A stretch of DNA of 64,000 nucleotides from Cristatella mucedo (GCA_009760855.2 WPIO01000106.1:1-64000), one strand, 5' to 3'; shown: positions 32,796 to 43,737, counted from the stretch's first letter. Program-made: numbers and translations. Notes: generated from the letters alone by a model not told the origin.

Positions 32796-33050
32796 TTAGC
32801 TTGTAGGAACCAGGCCCTGCTCATTTTCGACAGCCAGCTTCGGCTGCTCACTGTGAGCAGGCTGCTCCCAAGTGGTTGCCCGTTCATTGGCGGATGCTTC
32901 AACATGTTTCTGATCCTGGCAGGTCTCACCCGACTCCTCCAGAAAGCATGTCTCGCCCGACTGCTTGCCTGCTGTCTCGGCTGACGGCTGCACATCAGAC
33001 GAACTAGCCGAAGCCTGTGGGTTCTCCTTAGCCCGTTCCCAGGCAGTAAC
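32796..33050 (-). CDS. RRM-zinc finger gene, exon 7: acidic tail and stop
   Basis: The acceptor AATGTGCTTAG ends at 33051. The frame reads VTAWERAKENPQASASSSDV and ends ENEQGLVPTS with TAA at 32798-32796. The tail contains GETC...GETC repeats and many Glu, Ser and Gln residues. Confidence 0.78.
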   Translation of the reverse strand, partial: VTAWERAKENPQASASSSDVQPSAETAGKQSGETCFLEESGETCQDQKHVEASANERATTWEQPAHSEQPKLAVENEQGLVPTS

Positions 33051-36000
33051 CTAAGCACATTAATCAAGCTATTGTTGGCATAAAAACTGGCAAAACGGGA
33101 AAAGGCTAATAATTACAATGTGACTACCACTGATTTTTTGAAGGTACACATATAAACATCAGTGTAGCCGATCCAACATGTTAATGATATCTAAGCACTT
33201 GACAGAAAAAAGAACCTCTTATCGCGACCCAGTTTTGAATTCAATACCCCCCCAATAAAGAAAACGAAGGGGTTCGAGCCAAAACGAGTTTCAAAATACC
33301 TCAGAACACACTGCCATTCCATGCTTGCTCTCAAGGTGCTTAATCAGAGCCCAAGGACTAGGCAGCTTGGCCTGGCAGGATGTACACGTCAGCTCGTGGT
33401 ACGTCTGAAGTACTAAAACAAGAAGGTAAAAACATCCATTCGAGAAGCAGTTAAGGTATATTCACCACTATTCTGCACGCCGGTCACGTGAACAAAATAT
33501 ACCTAAAAACATTGAACGCAGGCTGCCGCTAATGCTTCTCACATTAAACGCTGCATATGGGGGCATACCAAATTTGAGTGACTGACAACGGTGGCAAGCT
33601 TATAATGACACTTTCAGTGTCCAGCTTCTTTTCAAATGTCATTTCAGGGTAGCGAGTTCCAGGCATTGGGTGCAAACAAACTTATAGCGCGGTCCTCCAA
33701 GGATTTTAGACTGGTTAGAGGTACAGCTAAACTATCTTGAGTCAAGGGAGAGGGTGGTAGTACCGTGCGAAGCTTTGCAATTAGTTTTAGTAGAAATAAA
33801 GTATTTGCATTTTAATTCTTTTGCGTTTGCAAAGTATTTTAGATAGGTAGGTCGGAGCAAGAGAATTAAAGGACCCAAACGTGAGCGACAGAGCCTTTAC
33901 TCCTTGATAATGAGCCAGTGCAGATCAGTGCGGTGGCGTAATGTGGCACCTTCGACATTCATGAAAGACAAGCCTAGCTGCGGCCTTGCACTGACTGTGA
34001 GCGTCTTAGTGCACAGGCAGGAAGAACTGCAGTCCAGTGATATGGAGTAGCATGCTTAGGCCACGAGACCTGCTTAAAGAGTAAATCCTCAACTAACAGT
34101 CCCAGGCAAAAGAAAATGTCCTTTAATACAGATTATTGAGGTAACAAGCTAGTAGTATTGGGCAGCCAAAGAACATCGGATGTAGGAGTTTTGGCAGCAG
34201 CATTTACGTTCATTGCCCGATGAAACATAAAGTGGCCCATCATGGTACACAGGCACGTGTCTCAACTAAACAACCTTAAGAAACTGTTTCAAAGAAGTCA
34301 AAAAAAGAAAAGGCATTACTACGACAGTGCTTTCAGACGATAAGCAGCTTTGCCATGCACCACGGTCACATATCAGCAGTACCACACAAAAGTCGTGATT
34401 CGAAAAGACGATTGACACAAAATCCTCCCGGAACCACGCCACAAAAAAACGCCACCACTGGTGGCCACTAGCTAGTTGACCACTCAGAAAGTTTTGATTA
34501 TAACACAGTGGTCCTTATCGAAAGGAGATCCACTATACAGCCTTAAAGAAAAACTCAAAAGACAAGCACACAAGTACGAACCTGTGTATGGAATACCGGG
34601 ATCAACGGCCTCGCACTGACATACATGCAGCAGCTTGCACTGTTTCTGCTTGTGTGTCAACAGAGCATCGACTGAAGTAAACAGTGACCGACATCTTCCA
34701 CAAATGAGTATGTCTGCTTCCCCTGCAAACAAGCAACGCCACACACTACCAAGACACAAATTCGATAACATTCAGCTACCAGCGGCATTATTTTGGGAGG
34801 CTAAAACCACAGACTTGCAGTAGAAATCTATGTAAACACAGCAAGAATAAAGGTCTGGAAGAAAGTTAAAAAGCACGGCTGCATGCACAGCATTAGAGTA
34901 GGGTCGAGCAGTGCAACAAAAAGTACCGAGAAAAAATTCTTTGCGTCGAATCGACCGTATCGCTGTAGGGAGATTTAAACGATCATTCAGCTTCAGCCAG
35001 TAAATAAATAAATACTAGCTGATTTAACAGCCTCTTTTTGTATGCGGACAGAAGAGCCTTTACGGCTATCACCACCGCTTGCAGTAGCGATAAAGGATTG
35101 CCCACCACAGTATTCGAACCCACGACCTCGGGCATGAAAAGCAACAGCCTTACATAGTGAGCCATTACGGCTCACCAGTCACAAAGAACCAACCACCCCG
35201 ATCGGCCAGGAATAATTATGACAGTAACCAGCATTTCGGCAAATGTTCTCGACATATCAATCACTCATTGCATTCACGGGGCAAACGTCGTCTACTTGCA
35301 GGTTTTAAGTGCAGCATATAGATATAATTCTCTACACTCACGAGCTAGATAACAGCACCGTTTTCCGTGCTATTGATGTCAGCATAATTGTATTACAAAT
35401 ATGACAAGCAAAATACATCGTTATTAGAGATACACCATCAACCACTAACTACACTATAAGCTGATGATTGAAGTCAGCCACCGATCGCGATGTGAATGCC
35501 ATGCTTTCCATACATACGCTTAACTTACCGGAGTAGCTGGCTGGAATATCGGTACTGACACCACTGGTGGCAGCTGGTCCATTAGCTGTGAATGAGGTCG
35601 ACACTTCAACTAGGTTCCTGTTGGTGGGCAGACCGATCAAATCGCTCATCTTATTCCTCTTGACACTAACACAACGGTAGAAGAGCAACGAAGGAGCTGA
35701 TCGCGCACAGTGGACCAATGTGCGAATCGCTTGCAGAGCGGGTAGTGCTGGCTAGCCAGCTTACTTGGCTGCATAACCGGCAGCTGCAGCTGGCCTTTTC
35801 CTGCCACCTGCATTCGGTTTCGGTTCCGAAGCGACGTTGCAATCTAAGAAGCAGCAAGACAACTGACTGAGTTACAACGGCACTGGGAACTAGTCCATCT
35901 GCTTTCGCTGCGCTGTGCTTTATCGGGCAAGCTGCCCAGGCATGGCCAGCACAGGGAAAAGCCAGCGCAGTGCTACACGGCTGAATCAATAAAAATGAAA

Positions 36001-36602
36001 TAAAAATAAAACAATCACCTATTCTTTGACTCGCATATATCATTCCGTCTTCATTTTCAGCAGCATTCCTCGCCTCAAAAGTTCTAGTGAACTGGACAAA
36101 GGCATATCCCTTGTGCACGGAAATAGCAATCACATCCCCGTATTTTTGGAATATTTCCATTACATCATCGCTCGTCAACTGTACAGTATTAAGGTTTCCA
36201 ACAAAAACTCGACAATTTGCAGTGCTGGGGTCGTTTGTATGGGTACTGACTGCCAGTTGCGCAGCAGCAGCAGCGGCGGGAGCTGGTATCTGCGGGCCCA
36301 GCATCATCCGCATCCCTCGGCCTCGGATACCGCCAGGCGCTCTCAGACCGCCCACCACGGCGCTAGCTCCAAATTTTGGAAAACGAATGTTCTAAAAAAA
36401 GTAGGCGAAAAATTTTGCGTTTCGCCTGCTCAGCAACAAAAAACCCACTCGTCGCAGGCTACACGAGCGCTGTCAAGACAAGCGGCACGGTGCATCTCGA
36501 GCGGCGCCAGAATGCAAAGGCAGAACAGCGATTTGCATGCATAGAGCTTGCCGCCATAGCTACGGGGGGGCTTTACCGCTTAGAGCTTACCCCAATGTCC
36601 AT
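32796..36602 (-). CDS. RRM (hnRNP C/RALY type) plus two zinc fingers, 369 aa, 7 exons
   Basis: Exons in transcript order: 36602-36591, 36391-36019, 35843-35765, 35665-35529, 34722-34582, 33412-33300 and 33050-32796. All junction phases match and the total is 1,110 nt. The RRM spans about residues 62-150: RNP2 VFVGNL (66-71), RNP1 KGYAFVQF (98-105), then SQRIDCNVASEPKPNAGG, which parallels GQVLDINLAAEPKVNRG of human hnRNP C. A basic stretch (GGRKRP) follows. Finger 1 has C208, C211, H224, C229 (C-x2-C-x12-H-x4-C, ending HKQKQC). Finger 2 has C257, C260, H273, H278. Both resemble the two N-terminal BCL11 fingers. The 84-residue tail is rich in Glu, Ser and Gln. Likely role: nuclear RNA-binding protein; the fingers could bind protein, RNA or DNA. 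The alternative is two overlapping transcripts, since an in-frame ATG (MSDLIGL) lies in exon 4. SINE and LINE copies sit in introns. Confidence 0.8.
33300..33412 (-). CDS. RRM-zinc finger gene, exon 6: C2H2 finger
   Basis: The acceptor CTTGTTTTAG ends at 33413 and the donor TCTGAG|GTATTT is at 33300/33299. It reads ELTCTSCQAKLPSPWALIKH, then LESKHG. The CTSCQ..., PW-L--H----HG pattern resembles BCL11 finger 2 (CTTCKQ... AWFLLQHAQNTHG). The exon is too short for most automated ORF callers. Phase 1 to 0. Confidence 0.8.
33600..34130 (-). mobile_element. LINE-X relic in an intron of the RRM-zinc finger gene
   Basis: gcgagttccaggcattgggt, then ggattttagactggttagag and taggtcggagcaagagaatt match the C-terminal coding and 3' UTR part of LINE-X in other copies. 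Strongly decayed. Confidence 0.65.
34582..34722 (-). CDS. RRM-zinc finger gene, exon 5: CCHC finger
   Basis: The acceptor CTTGTTTGCAG ends at 34723 and the donor TACACAG|GTTCGT is at 34582/34581. It reads EADILICGRCRSLFTSVDAL, then LTHKQKQC. The HKxKQC ending is characteristic of the first BCL11 finger. Phase 1 to 1. Confidence 0.82.
35013..35175 (-). repeat. SINE-B copy in an intron
   Basis: Reverse strand: agaagagcctttacggctat, then tattcgaacccacgacctcg. Inserted between exons 4 and 5 of the RRM-zinc finger gene. Confidence 0.82.
35529..35665 (-). CDS. RRM-zinc finger gene, exon 4: linker
   Basis: The acceptor TTGTGTTAG ends at 35666 and the donor TACTCCG|GTAAGT is at 35529/35528. It reads VKRNKMSDLIGLPTNRN and a Ser/Thr-rich linker, phase 2 to 1. 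This exon physically connects the RRM exons to the finger exons. Confidence 0.75.
35765..35843 (-). CDS. RRM-zinc finger gene, exon 3: end of the RRM
   Basis: The acceptor CTTCTTAG ends at 35844 and the donor GCCAA|GTAAGC is at 35765/35764. It completes GAT (Asp) and reads CNVASEPKPNAGGRKRP, matching the region after the hnRNP C RRM. Phase 1 in, phase 2 out. Reading through the donor gives an immediate TAA. Confidence 0.85.
36019..36391 (-). CDS. RRM-zinc finger gene, exon 2: Gly/Ala-rich leader and most of the RRM
   Basis: The acceptor is a T-rich tract ending TTTTTTTAG at 36392. The donor is AATAG|GTGATT at 36019/36018, phase 1. The frame reads NIRFPKFGAS, a Gly/Arg/Met stretch (GIRGRGMRMM), an Ala run, and the RRM from CRVFVGNLNT through SVHKGYAFVQF to NEDGMIYASQRI. 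Confidence 0.88.
36591..36602 (-). CDS. RRM-zinc finger gene, exon 1 coding part
   Basis: ATG GAC ATT GGG is followed directly by GTAAGC, a good donor at 36590. Phase 0 fits the next exon. The ATG is chosen because no upstream in-frame start without an intervening stop was seen and exon 2 begins without one. Confidence 0.6.
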
Positions 36603-36720
36603 CCCGGCACAGTGGGTGACGAATGAAGTGTAGCTGCTGCAGATACCACGCGTAGTCACTGCTTTCAATATGGCGCCTACGATTCCATGCACAGGAAGCC
36701 GGGGGTGCGCGCAGAAGTTA
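36603..36720 (-). promoter_or_regulatory. Probable promoter/5'UTR of the RRM-zinc finger gene
   Basis: The sequence just upstream of the predicted ATG includes the minus-strand motif GGCGCCATATTG at about 36667-36678. Its plus-strand form AATATGGCGCC resembles a YY1/initiator-type site. The stretch is more GC-rich than the AT-rich DNA beyond 36760. Inference from position only. Confidence 0.35.
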
Positions 36721-36769
36721 GTTTGCCCTCATCGTTCCCTCAGTGCCTGGGGAATTGAAATTAATTTAT

Positions 36770-37590
36770 TATAATTAACTTCAGCTTTCTATAAACCCTA
36801 TATTTTAACAATTAATAGCAAGAGGACATCCATCGACTCACTCGCGGCCAAAGTGACACCCGCGTGTATCTATGAACAACGGCGACAGTACCGCCGTAAA
36901 AGCAAAGTCAGAGCGTTAAAAGATATAGCAACCGTTTGCACTAGGGAGGTATTGTAAGACTTCCCGTTGCATGACTCAAACCCCCGTCGACCTGGGTCGC
37001 TATGGCCGAGCGGAAACGTGGGCGGTCATATCGTGGTGGTGCTTGCGATTTTTAGCGGTTTTTGAATTGTGACTTTTAGGAAAATGATAGATCACATTTG
37101 ATGGTTTTGACAATGTAAAAAGTCCAATTCGACAGAAGACGACTAATCAGTTGCACTTTGGTCGTGTGTGCAGTCGTACTTACCTAGAGCTCCGAATGAG
37201 GCCGCTGCACGCAGCGGCCGGAGCCGTGGAAATCCAGCCCTCTGTGGCTATTGAATGGACTGCACTGCTGCATTAATGATGCGGACGTGTTATTTTAAAG
37301 TACGGGCGCTCTTGACTGATTGCTGCCCTGCACTGCTATTGTCGGCCTGTCGGCATATCGCGTTCGTCGGCGAAGCAACCGCGACTCGTTAGGGCGAAAT
37401 AGACTCGTCATAATAAGACAACGGTGAGGTCTCGATTCTCGTCGTGCTCAGCAACTTTTGGAATGTCTGAGTGTATGGATTCGGCAGGTTCGGACTCTCT
37501 AGCCGTGCACTTCGAGACTTCTCCAGCTCCACCGGCGTCGGTCACGCGTCTGCAAGGACTGGCATTCGTCACGTGGGCTGCGTCTTCGGT
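36770..37590. other. Intergenic; nothing recognised
   Basis: AT-rich then mixed sequence upstream of the RRM-zinc finger gene; short open frames only. Confidence 0.35.
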
Positions 37591-37725
37591 CAAGGACTTT
37601 AGTTCAAAGGCGCTCGCCGCTCACCTCTTCTGGCGGCTGGGATCCTGAGCTCGACCCCTGTGGCCAATGTAAAGCGTCTGGATTAAAATAAAGTTCTCTT
37701 AAAGGGCGCTGTGCACGCGAAGTAT
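37590..37725 (+). repeat. Degenerate SINE-A
   Basis: tgagctcgacccctgtggcc and taaagttctcttaaagggcg keep box B and tail similarity to SINE-A; the head is diverged. Confidence 0.5.
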
Positions 37726-37792
37726 TTTGTTTTTCATTCGCGAGGCCAGTATCACTCTCGGTACCAGGCTTAAAGGAGAATCAGGGCCCCTC

Positions 37793-37816
37793 ACCCCCCC
37801 CCCCCCCCCCCCCCCG
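37793..37816. repeat. Poly(C) run
   Basis: More than 20 consecutive C on the plus strand. Confidence 0.9.
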
Positions 37817-38450
37817 CTGCTGCCCGCAGCCCTCACCACGCCCCCCGAACCCACCTAGCTGCCGCCGCCGCCGACTCTGACCCGACACGTGACGGCGGCG
37901 CTGGCCATAGACGCAAAGATTCGGTGCTCCGCTCGCTCAATTTACGCCTAAAACTTTAATCAAGCGCTGGGAATGAGGAGGCATGGGGAAATGGATGGGG
38001 GAGGTAACTACCCGAGTGGAGGCGAAGTCAGTCGCCCGCGAGGCGTGCCTTCGAGCTCCTTTGTCCGGTTGGGCGAAGGGCGTGCGACCTCGAATGGCGT
38101 CTGGGCACACCCCCACCCTCCCAGGGGCAGCAACGCACAAAGACGGCGTCAAGCAAGTATAGAGGCGTCCGTCAGTGCCGGCCCGCGTGCGAAATGTGAC
38201 GGAATGCAGCCACCACGCATCGCATCGCATGAATATATTTGAACTGCAACTTCGCTACTTTCGACTCTCCTCTTCTATAGACTAGTTTGCACTCGCCCGC
38301 TCGCTTCGACCGCTTCGAGCGATCGTGCAGCGAGATTCTCGCATTCCGACACGAGACGACGTCTTAGCTACCAATCGCCATCGCTGTCAAGCGGCCTCTC
38401 TGCGAAAATCTTGTTTTTTTTACATTCACTCGCATACATTCATTTTACAC

Positions 38451-38462
38451 ACTCACACACGC

Positions 38463-38530
<68 letters not shown>

Positions 38531-38536
38531 ACATTC
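38451..38536. repeat. (CA)n microsatellite
   Basis: About 40 CA units with few interruptions. Confidence 0.95.
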
Positions 38537-38599
38537 AGCAGAGCGTTGCCATTTTTCTGCCGGCACGAGAGAGCGTGCGGCATCAGCAAACCGCCGAAG

Positions 38600-39570
38600 C
38601 TAGCGAACTGCTACATTTATTAGCGCGTCAAATACCGATTTATAAAGTAGCGGTGGTAGCAATGGCGAGTTTCGCGTCGTTTTCATTTCCCGAGAACGTT
38701 TCCTGCGCCCGTTTGCTAAGAGTGTAGGTTTTCCCTTTAAATTACAAGTATTTCATATCGGTCTCAGACTGAGAGCCAGAGATCTTGCTCACAGACAGCG
38801 GAAAATCTTAATTATTAGGATTATTATAATTATTACTAGGTCGACGCGCGGCCCAGACAAGGACCTAAGAAGGGGTCCTGCCGGTTTTAACATCCCGTGG
38901 CTCCGGTCAAAGGCGCGGGCCCGGAATCCGACGAAACTCAAGTCAATCTACAGCTGTTCAAGCTCCGCTTCCATTGTATCCAGGACCGCCCCATTAACCC
39001 GCTCCCTTGGAGCGGTGCAGTCTCGGAAGGTGGCCATAGCGTTTTTCCAGGCAGGAGGTGTCAGATACGGAACTCGGAGAGCATTTCTAGAGGCTTCCGT
39101 CGGGCGGCGCCCTCAGCTTGCAGGTTATTTCTCTTGAGCGTGGCCATTTTTTTCTTTTTTTAATAGGGCTATAAAAGCCGCTAGAGCGGGCGTGTGCTGT
39201 TGGCGGGTACATTATAAATCAGTTTCCGACGGTGGGAATTAAAGAGCTTTTCTAATGGGGCTTTCTATGGGGCTGCCGTCCTTTTAGCCACTCATAGGAG
39301 GTAATTTCTGTTGGGCATGCCAAAAAAGGCGTGCCGTCACTGCCAGCTTGCTGCCTTCGCGATCTCCAACAGCGAGGACGCGTTTCTTTTTAGACAAGCG
39401 CTTCCGGAGCGGAACTTCGAACCCACGCAAAATTGCGAAGGACGATTTGAGAGAGGCCAAAGAGACTTTGCGACGGGGCGGTTCGCCGCAGGCAGCTTCC
39501 AGGTTTTATGGCGAGAAAGCCAATCACCCATTTTTTGGGTGTTTTTTTTACGTCGGGCTGCAGAATATTT
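38600..39570. other. Intergenic; nothing recognised
   Basis: Mixed sequence with short open frames and no repeat-family match seen. Confidence 0.35.
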
Positions 39571-39573
39571 TTC

Positions 39574-39742
39574 ATAAGCTGATTTAAAACAGTCTCTTTT
39601 GTATAACGACAGAAGAGCCTTTACGACTATCACCACCGCTTGCAGTGGCGATACAGAATCGCCCATCGCAGGATTCGAACCCACGACCACGGGACCGAGG
39701 TAGTGAAAAGCAACCATCTGACCTAGTTCGCGACCAGGCTCA
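39574..39742 (-). repeat. SINE-B copy
   Basis: Reverse strand: agaagagcctttacgactat, then ggattcgaacccacgaccac. Confidence 0.85.
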
Positions 39743-40513
39743 CTCAGAAGCCCGACGGGCCAAGAGCCTTCCCCGCGAAGCATCGAAATCGCCGAATGCG
39801 ACTTACTCTCTCATTCTAGACGACGACGCCGTCTGCAGGGGCTCCCGGACGGACCTACTTCGGACTACTTCGGTGCTGCGGCTCGGACTCACCCATAGCA
39901 TAGGGGGGTAAGAGTTGTCATGGAAGCACTGAATAGCCATCCAGGGAGGTGCTCCTTCTGCCCCGCCGATAGTCAGAGGCCGTTTACGGAAGAAGCTGGC
40001 TGCCATTTCATTTTACAAAAATCGACTTCATTTTAAATGGAGGGACGCTAAAGAGGCGGCAATCGGACGACGGACCTTGACCTTGGCGCATGTGCAGCGT
40101 CGCCTCCCTAGATCTGCCTCCAGAGAGGCCGCAGTGCGAAGACGTGTGCTTAAAAAGGAGTTCCGCGCCGATACCCTCTCGGGCTCTCTAGCTTATAGTC
40201 GGTTGGTCGGCATCCTTGGGTATTTAATGGCGGAGGACTACTAAACAGGCTGGCGTTAGGACCGGCTGAAAATGAGTTGCCTCTTAAATCAGCTCTGTTG
40301 GCTGCTAAACAACCACGACATACGGGCACCAAGAATCGTAAGCTGGCTACTCACACTAACGTTCAGCCAAGTCGTTTACTGTTGCTGTAGCCAGGCTGCT
40401 AGAAGTGGTGACGATATCCATGCGTTCAGCCTTCTGCGAGCGCCCCACGTAAAGCCCGGAAGGCCCACACCTTTAAAACATATGTAAAGTGCCCAGGAAG
40501 CCATTAAAAAATA

Positions 40514-40672
40514 CATAATTCATTTGTGTAGTGCCCTAAGCGAACTCAATCTCTATCCAGGCGTTTCATATGTATCTAAGGGCTCGAGCTGACGACCTCG
40601 GTCGTCAAAGGCGAGGACCTCGACCTAGATCGTCCTAAGGCAAGCAACTTAACATCTGGGCCAAATCGGAGC
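40514..40672 (-). repeat. SINE-A copy
   Basis: Reverse strand: gtagtgccctaagcgaactc (tail); ggctcgagctgacgacc (box B region). It carries an internal duplication of the gtcgt...ctcg segment. Confidence 0.7.
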
Positions 40673-40981
40673 TCTGAGGGTGCTATATAATGTCTTCTTC
40701 TTCTTATTATTATTTTCATTTGTATCAGGCTTCCTGTGAGGGGCTTAGACGCTTGGAGAGTACTGCAACAGGCTGGTTGGACTTCTCGCTTTCTCACGTG
40801 ATCAGATGGCAACTCTGGGTCAGAGGCCGCCGGTCAGCGGCGGTACTACCATTTGTGACCACGTCGCGGCCGCTGACTCTGCGAGAACGAGGCGCGGTCC
40901 GAGGGACGTCAGTACGTCTCGAGCGAGTCTCCTAATGTTGAATGCGGAGACTCGAGAGAGGGCGGTAGCGAGAAGCTAGCT

Positions 40982-41116
<135 letters not shown>

Positions 41117-41155
41117 CTCGGTAGCAAGCTTCAACTACAAGAAGCTAGCTACGCT

Positions 41156-41591
41156 CAACTACAAGTCGGCAGGCCGGGCCCTTCCGCTTGCCGGTGGTCT
41201 GGCTCTCAAGCCGGACCTGGTGATTGACAACGGCACTAATTTAGCAATTGCGGATGTGACGGTACCATTCGACAGCAGCGAGGATGCTCCGATTGTGGTG
41301 GCCCTGAACAAGACCGATAAATGTGCAGCCATTGCCCGGTCTTTCCTTACCGCTGGCTACCGGTCGGCAGTGGTGAGGTCCTTCGTGGTCGGGGCTCTCG
41401 GCAGCTGGTGGCGAGACAGTGAAGCTTGCCTGGCCGAACTCGGCATCCCACGCTCGGAGAGGACGGTAATGAGGCGGCACGGCGTCTCCGACGCCATTAC
41501 CGGCTCGGGAGCCGCCGTGTGGTCCCTGTTTCTGAACCGGGAGGCCCGGGTAGCACGGTCGACCCCGGCAAGACTGGGCACCGCTGGCTAA
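41156..41591 (+). mobile_element. C-terminus of a LINE with restriction-like endonuclease (R2-type)
   Basis: The open frame reads RALPLAGGLALKPDLVIDNG, AIADVTVPFDSSEDAPIVVA, then SAVVRSFVVGALGSWW and LAELGIPRSERTVMRR, ending in TAA. The KPDLV...ADVTVP core and VGALG-W are typical of the PD-(D/E)-x-K endonuclease at the end of R2/R4/NeSL-type retrotransposons. The frame is intact, so this copy is younger than the L2-like relics. It starts abruptly after the GA/TA array, so it is 5'-truncated. Confidence 0.65.
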
Positions 41592-41619
41592 TGTATATAT
41601 ACTAGTTAAAAATATTTTC

Positions 41620-41735
41620 TCGATAATATATATATATAATAATAATAATACTGTACTTGATAAAGCGCCCTCAGAGAACTTAATCTCTTTCTAGGCGCTT
41701 TACATTTGCTGCAAAGGGAAATGCAATTATATATA
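41620..41735 (-). mobile_element. LINE-X 3' tail fragment
   Basis: TAA repeat, aaagcgccctcagagaactt and tgcaaagggaaatgcaat; truncated into a TA array. Confidence 0.8.
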
Positions 41736-41788
41736 TATATATATATATCGAGAACATATTTTTATTTTGTATACATATATTATTTTGT

Positions 41789-41829
<41 letters not shown>

Positions 41830-41832
41830 ATA

Positions 41833-42660
41833 CAGCGGTACCTCGGTTTACGAGTGTCTCGACATACGAGTGTTTTGAGACACCAGCTGTCTCTCTCGGC
41901 CGATTTTTTACTTTTAGTTGCGAGCTAAAATTCGGGTTACGAGCCAGCTTCAGATACTTCACCGCTATTTTCCGGAGTGAACGTCACACTGCATGTGGTT
42001 ACTCAGGCCAATAAGGGTAGGGCAGCAAACGACGGTCCGTTACAAGACGCTGCCCTATGACCCGGGTGTGACACCAAGCGCAGGCACGCTGGTTCGCTCC
42101 CAGACAGACTCAAGCAAGCCATCGTGGTGCTTGGACACACAAGATCGCCAGACCCCGGTGTTAAATCCGACCACGGCAGGAACACCTAAGTACGTGCTGT
42201 ACTCTATTTAGGAAATATCATCGTGTGAGAGTTTATCTCTTAACTGATAACAATCGGCGCGTCCGCGGAAAGGCCCAGCCAATAAACTGAAAGCGACGAA
42301 AGCCCGGCGAAAAGGGCAAAAATCGGCGAATAAGATTCAGACATTCACTTCAGCCTTTCTCCTCTAAATCTATTAGCATCTTCAAGTCGTCTGATCTCCA
42401 AGTTACTCCTGTAAGTTAGGATTAGTAAAACCCGTTTATTGCAAGACATTATATTGTATTGTTTTGAAAACAATATTCGTTCTTTATAAGTACATTTTTT
42501 ACTTTAACAACATGTGAACAAATCGCAGTTTTTTTGGGGGGTCCGTAGCGGATTAAAGCCATTTCAACCAGTTTCAATGGGGAAAATTGATTTGACATAC
42601 GAGTAATTTGAGTTGCGAGCTCCGGCGTGGAACGAATTAAACTCGTAAGCCAAGGTACCA

Positions 42661-42663
<3 letters not shown>
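41833..42663. mobile_element. Pogo/Tigger-like non-autonomous element in a TA array
   Basis: The left end is cagcggtacctcggtttacg. The right end, reversed, is cagtggtaccttggcttacg. Both ends are flanked by TA, as in Tc1/mariner/pogo insertions, and lie within TA microsatellites. Internal sequence near the right end (ttgacatacgagtaatttga) is typical of such elements. No transposase frame is seen in 831 bp. Confidence 0.82.
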
Positions 42664-42702
<39 letters not shown>

Positions 42703-42728
42703 ATATACTGTATATACTGTATATACTG

Positions 42729-42784
<56 letters not shown>

Positions 42785-42816
42785 TGTGTGTGTGTGTGTG
42801 TGGGTGTGTGTGTGGG
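42664..42816. repeat. (TA)n and (GT)n microsatellite
   Basis: TA units, a tatactgta-type repeat, then GT/GCGT units. It continues the TA array left of the pogo-like element. Confidence 0.92.
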
Positions 42817-42829
42817 TCATCATGGGTCA

Positions 42830-43028
42830 TATGGGTCAGACGGCGACTCCGCAATGCTGCGACGAATGTGCCTGCAGACGCCATGCTTGATTGCGTTGCG
42901 GAGCGCAGCGAACGGATACTGGCTAGCTAGCGCCCGGGCGGCGCTCTCCAGAGCTAGCGCTCGATAGAGCGCTCGAGGCCTTGGCGATTTCTTCCCAACT
43001 CGGAGAGAGCAGCGAAGCGATGCTCGGA

Positions 43029-43060
<32 letters not shown>

Positions 43061-43735
43061 AGCCACTTGCCACTCACCCCGTCCAAGCATGCGACGGAAA
43101 CAAGCCGACGGCCGCGATGAGCGCTCGAGTCGCGCGCCGAGGGGGACTTGCACGAATAGTAGGGAGCGAGCGCGGGCTGCACGCGCCAGGCGGCGCACTC
43201 TCCGCCGGCGCGTGGCACGCGCGCCGATTGGCTAGGCGACGCTCACTTATTCGCAGGCGCTGACCTATTGTAAGGAATGCGCCGAGCGTCGACCTAACGA
43301 GGCAAGTAGCACCACCGCGTTTCGCGCAATTAGGGCAAGCGTGTCGTGTTTTGCCCTCTCTCCCCTCGAGGTCAATGGTCGTTAATTGTTTTATTTGCGC
43401 CAGGCTCTGCACTCAGCCGTCAACTTCCCAGTGTCTCTCAGTGAAGGAGATGAACGCGAGCGGCGAGCCGACGGGGTTCTGTCCAATCAAAATCGACGAG
43501 TAATAAAGGGAAAAAGAATGCTGCCGTCGAACGCGAGTTTTCGACAGCACGCACGCCAGCTGCAGGCATCATCAGGAAACCCGAGAATTCATCAGAGGCC
43601 GACAACAACAAATCTGCACCCGCCCCAATAAGAACGTGCGGGTAGCTCTTTTGTACTCGCAGCCACTCGACGTCAAGCCTAGACTAAGTCTTTCATTAAG
43701 ATTATTCATATTCGGCAGTATTTGTAATAATCTTG
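42830..43735. other. GC-rich stretch with GGC repeat; no gene supported
   Basis: A (GGC)n run at 43028-43062 lies in CpG-rich DNA. Could be a promoter, but no downstream exon is recognised. Confidence 0.35.
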
Positions 43736-43737
43736 GA

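Noticed and set aside
35666-35764. C-terminal continuation of the RRM exon frame past 36019
   Set aside because: It runs through an intron; the splice to 35843 restores the hnRNP C-like sequence instead.
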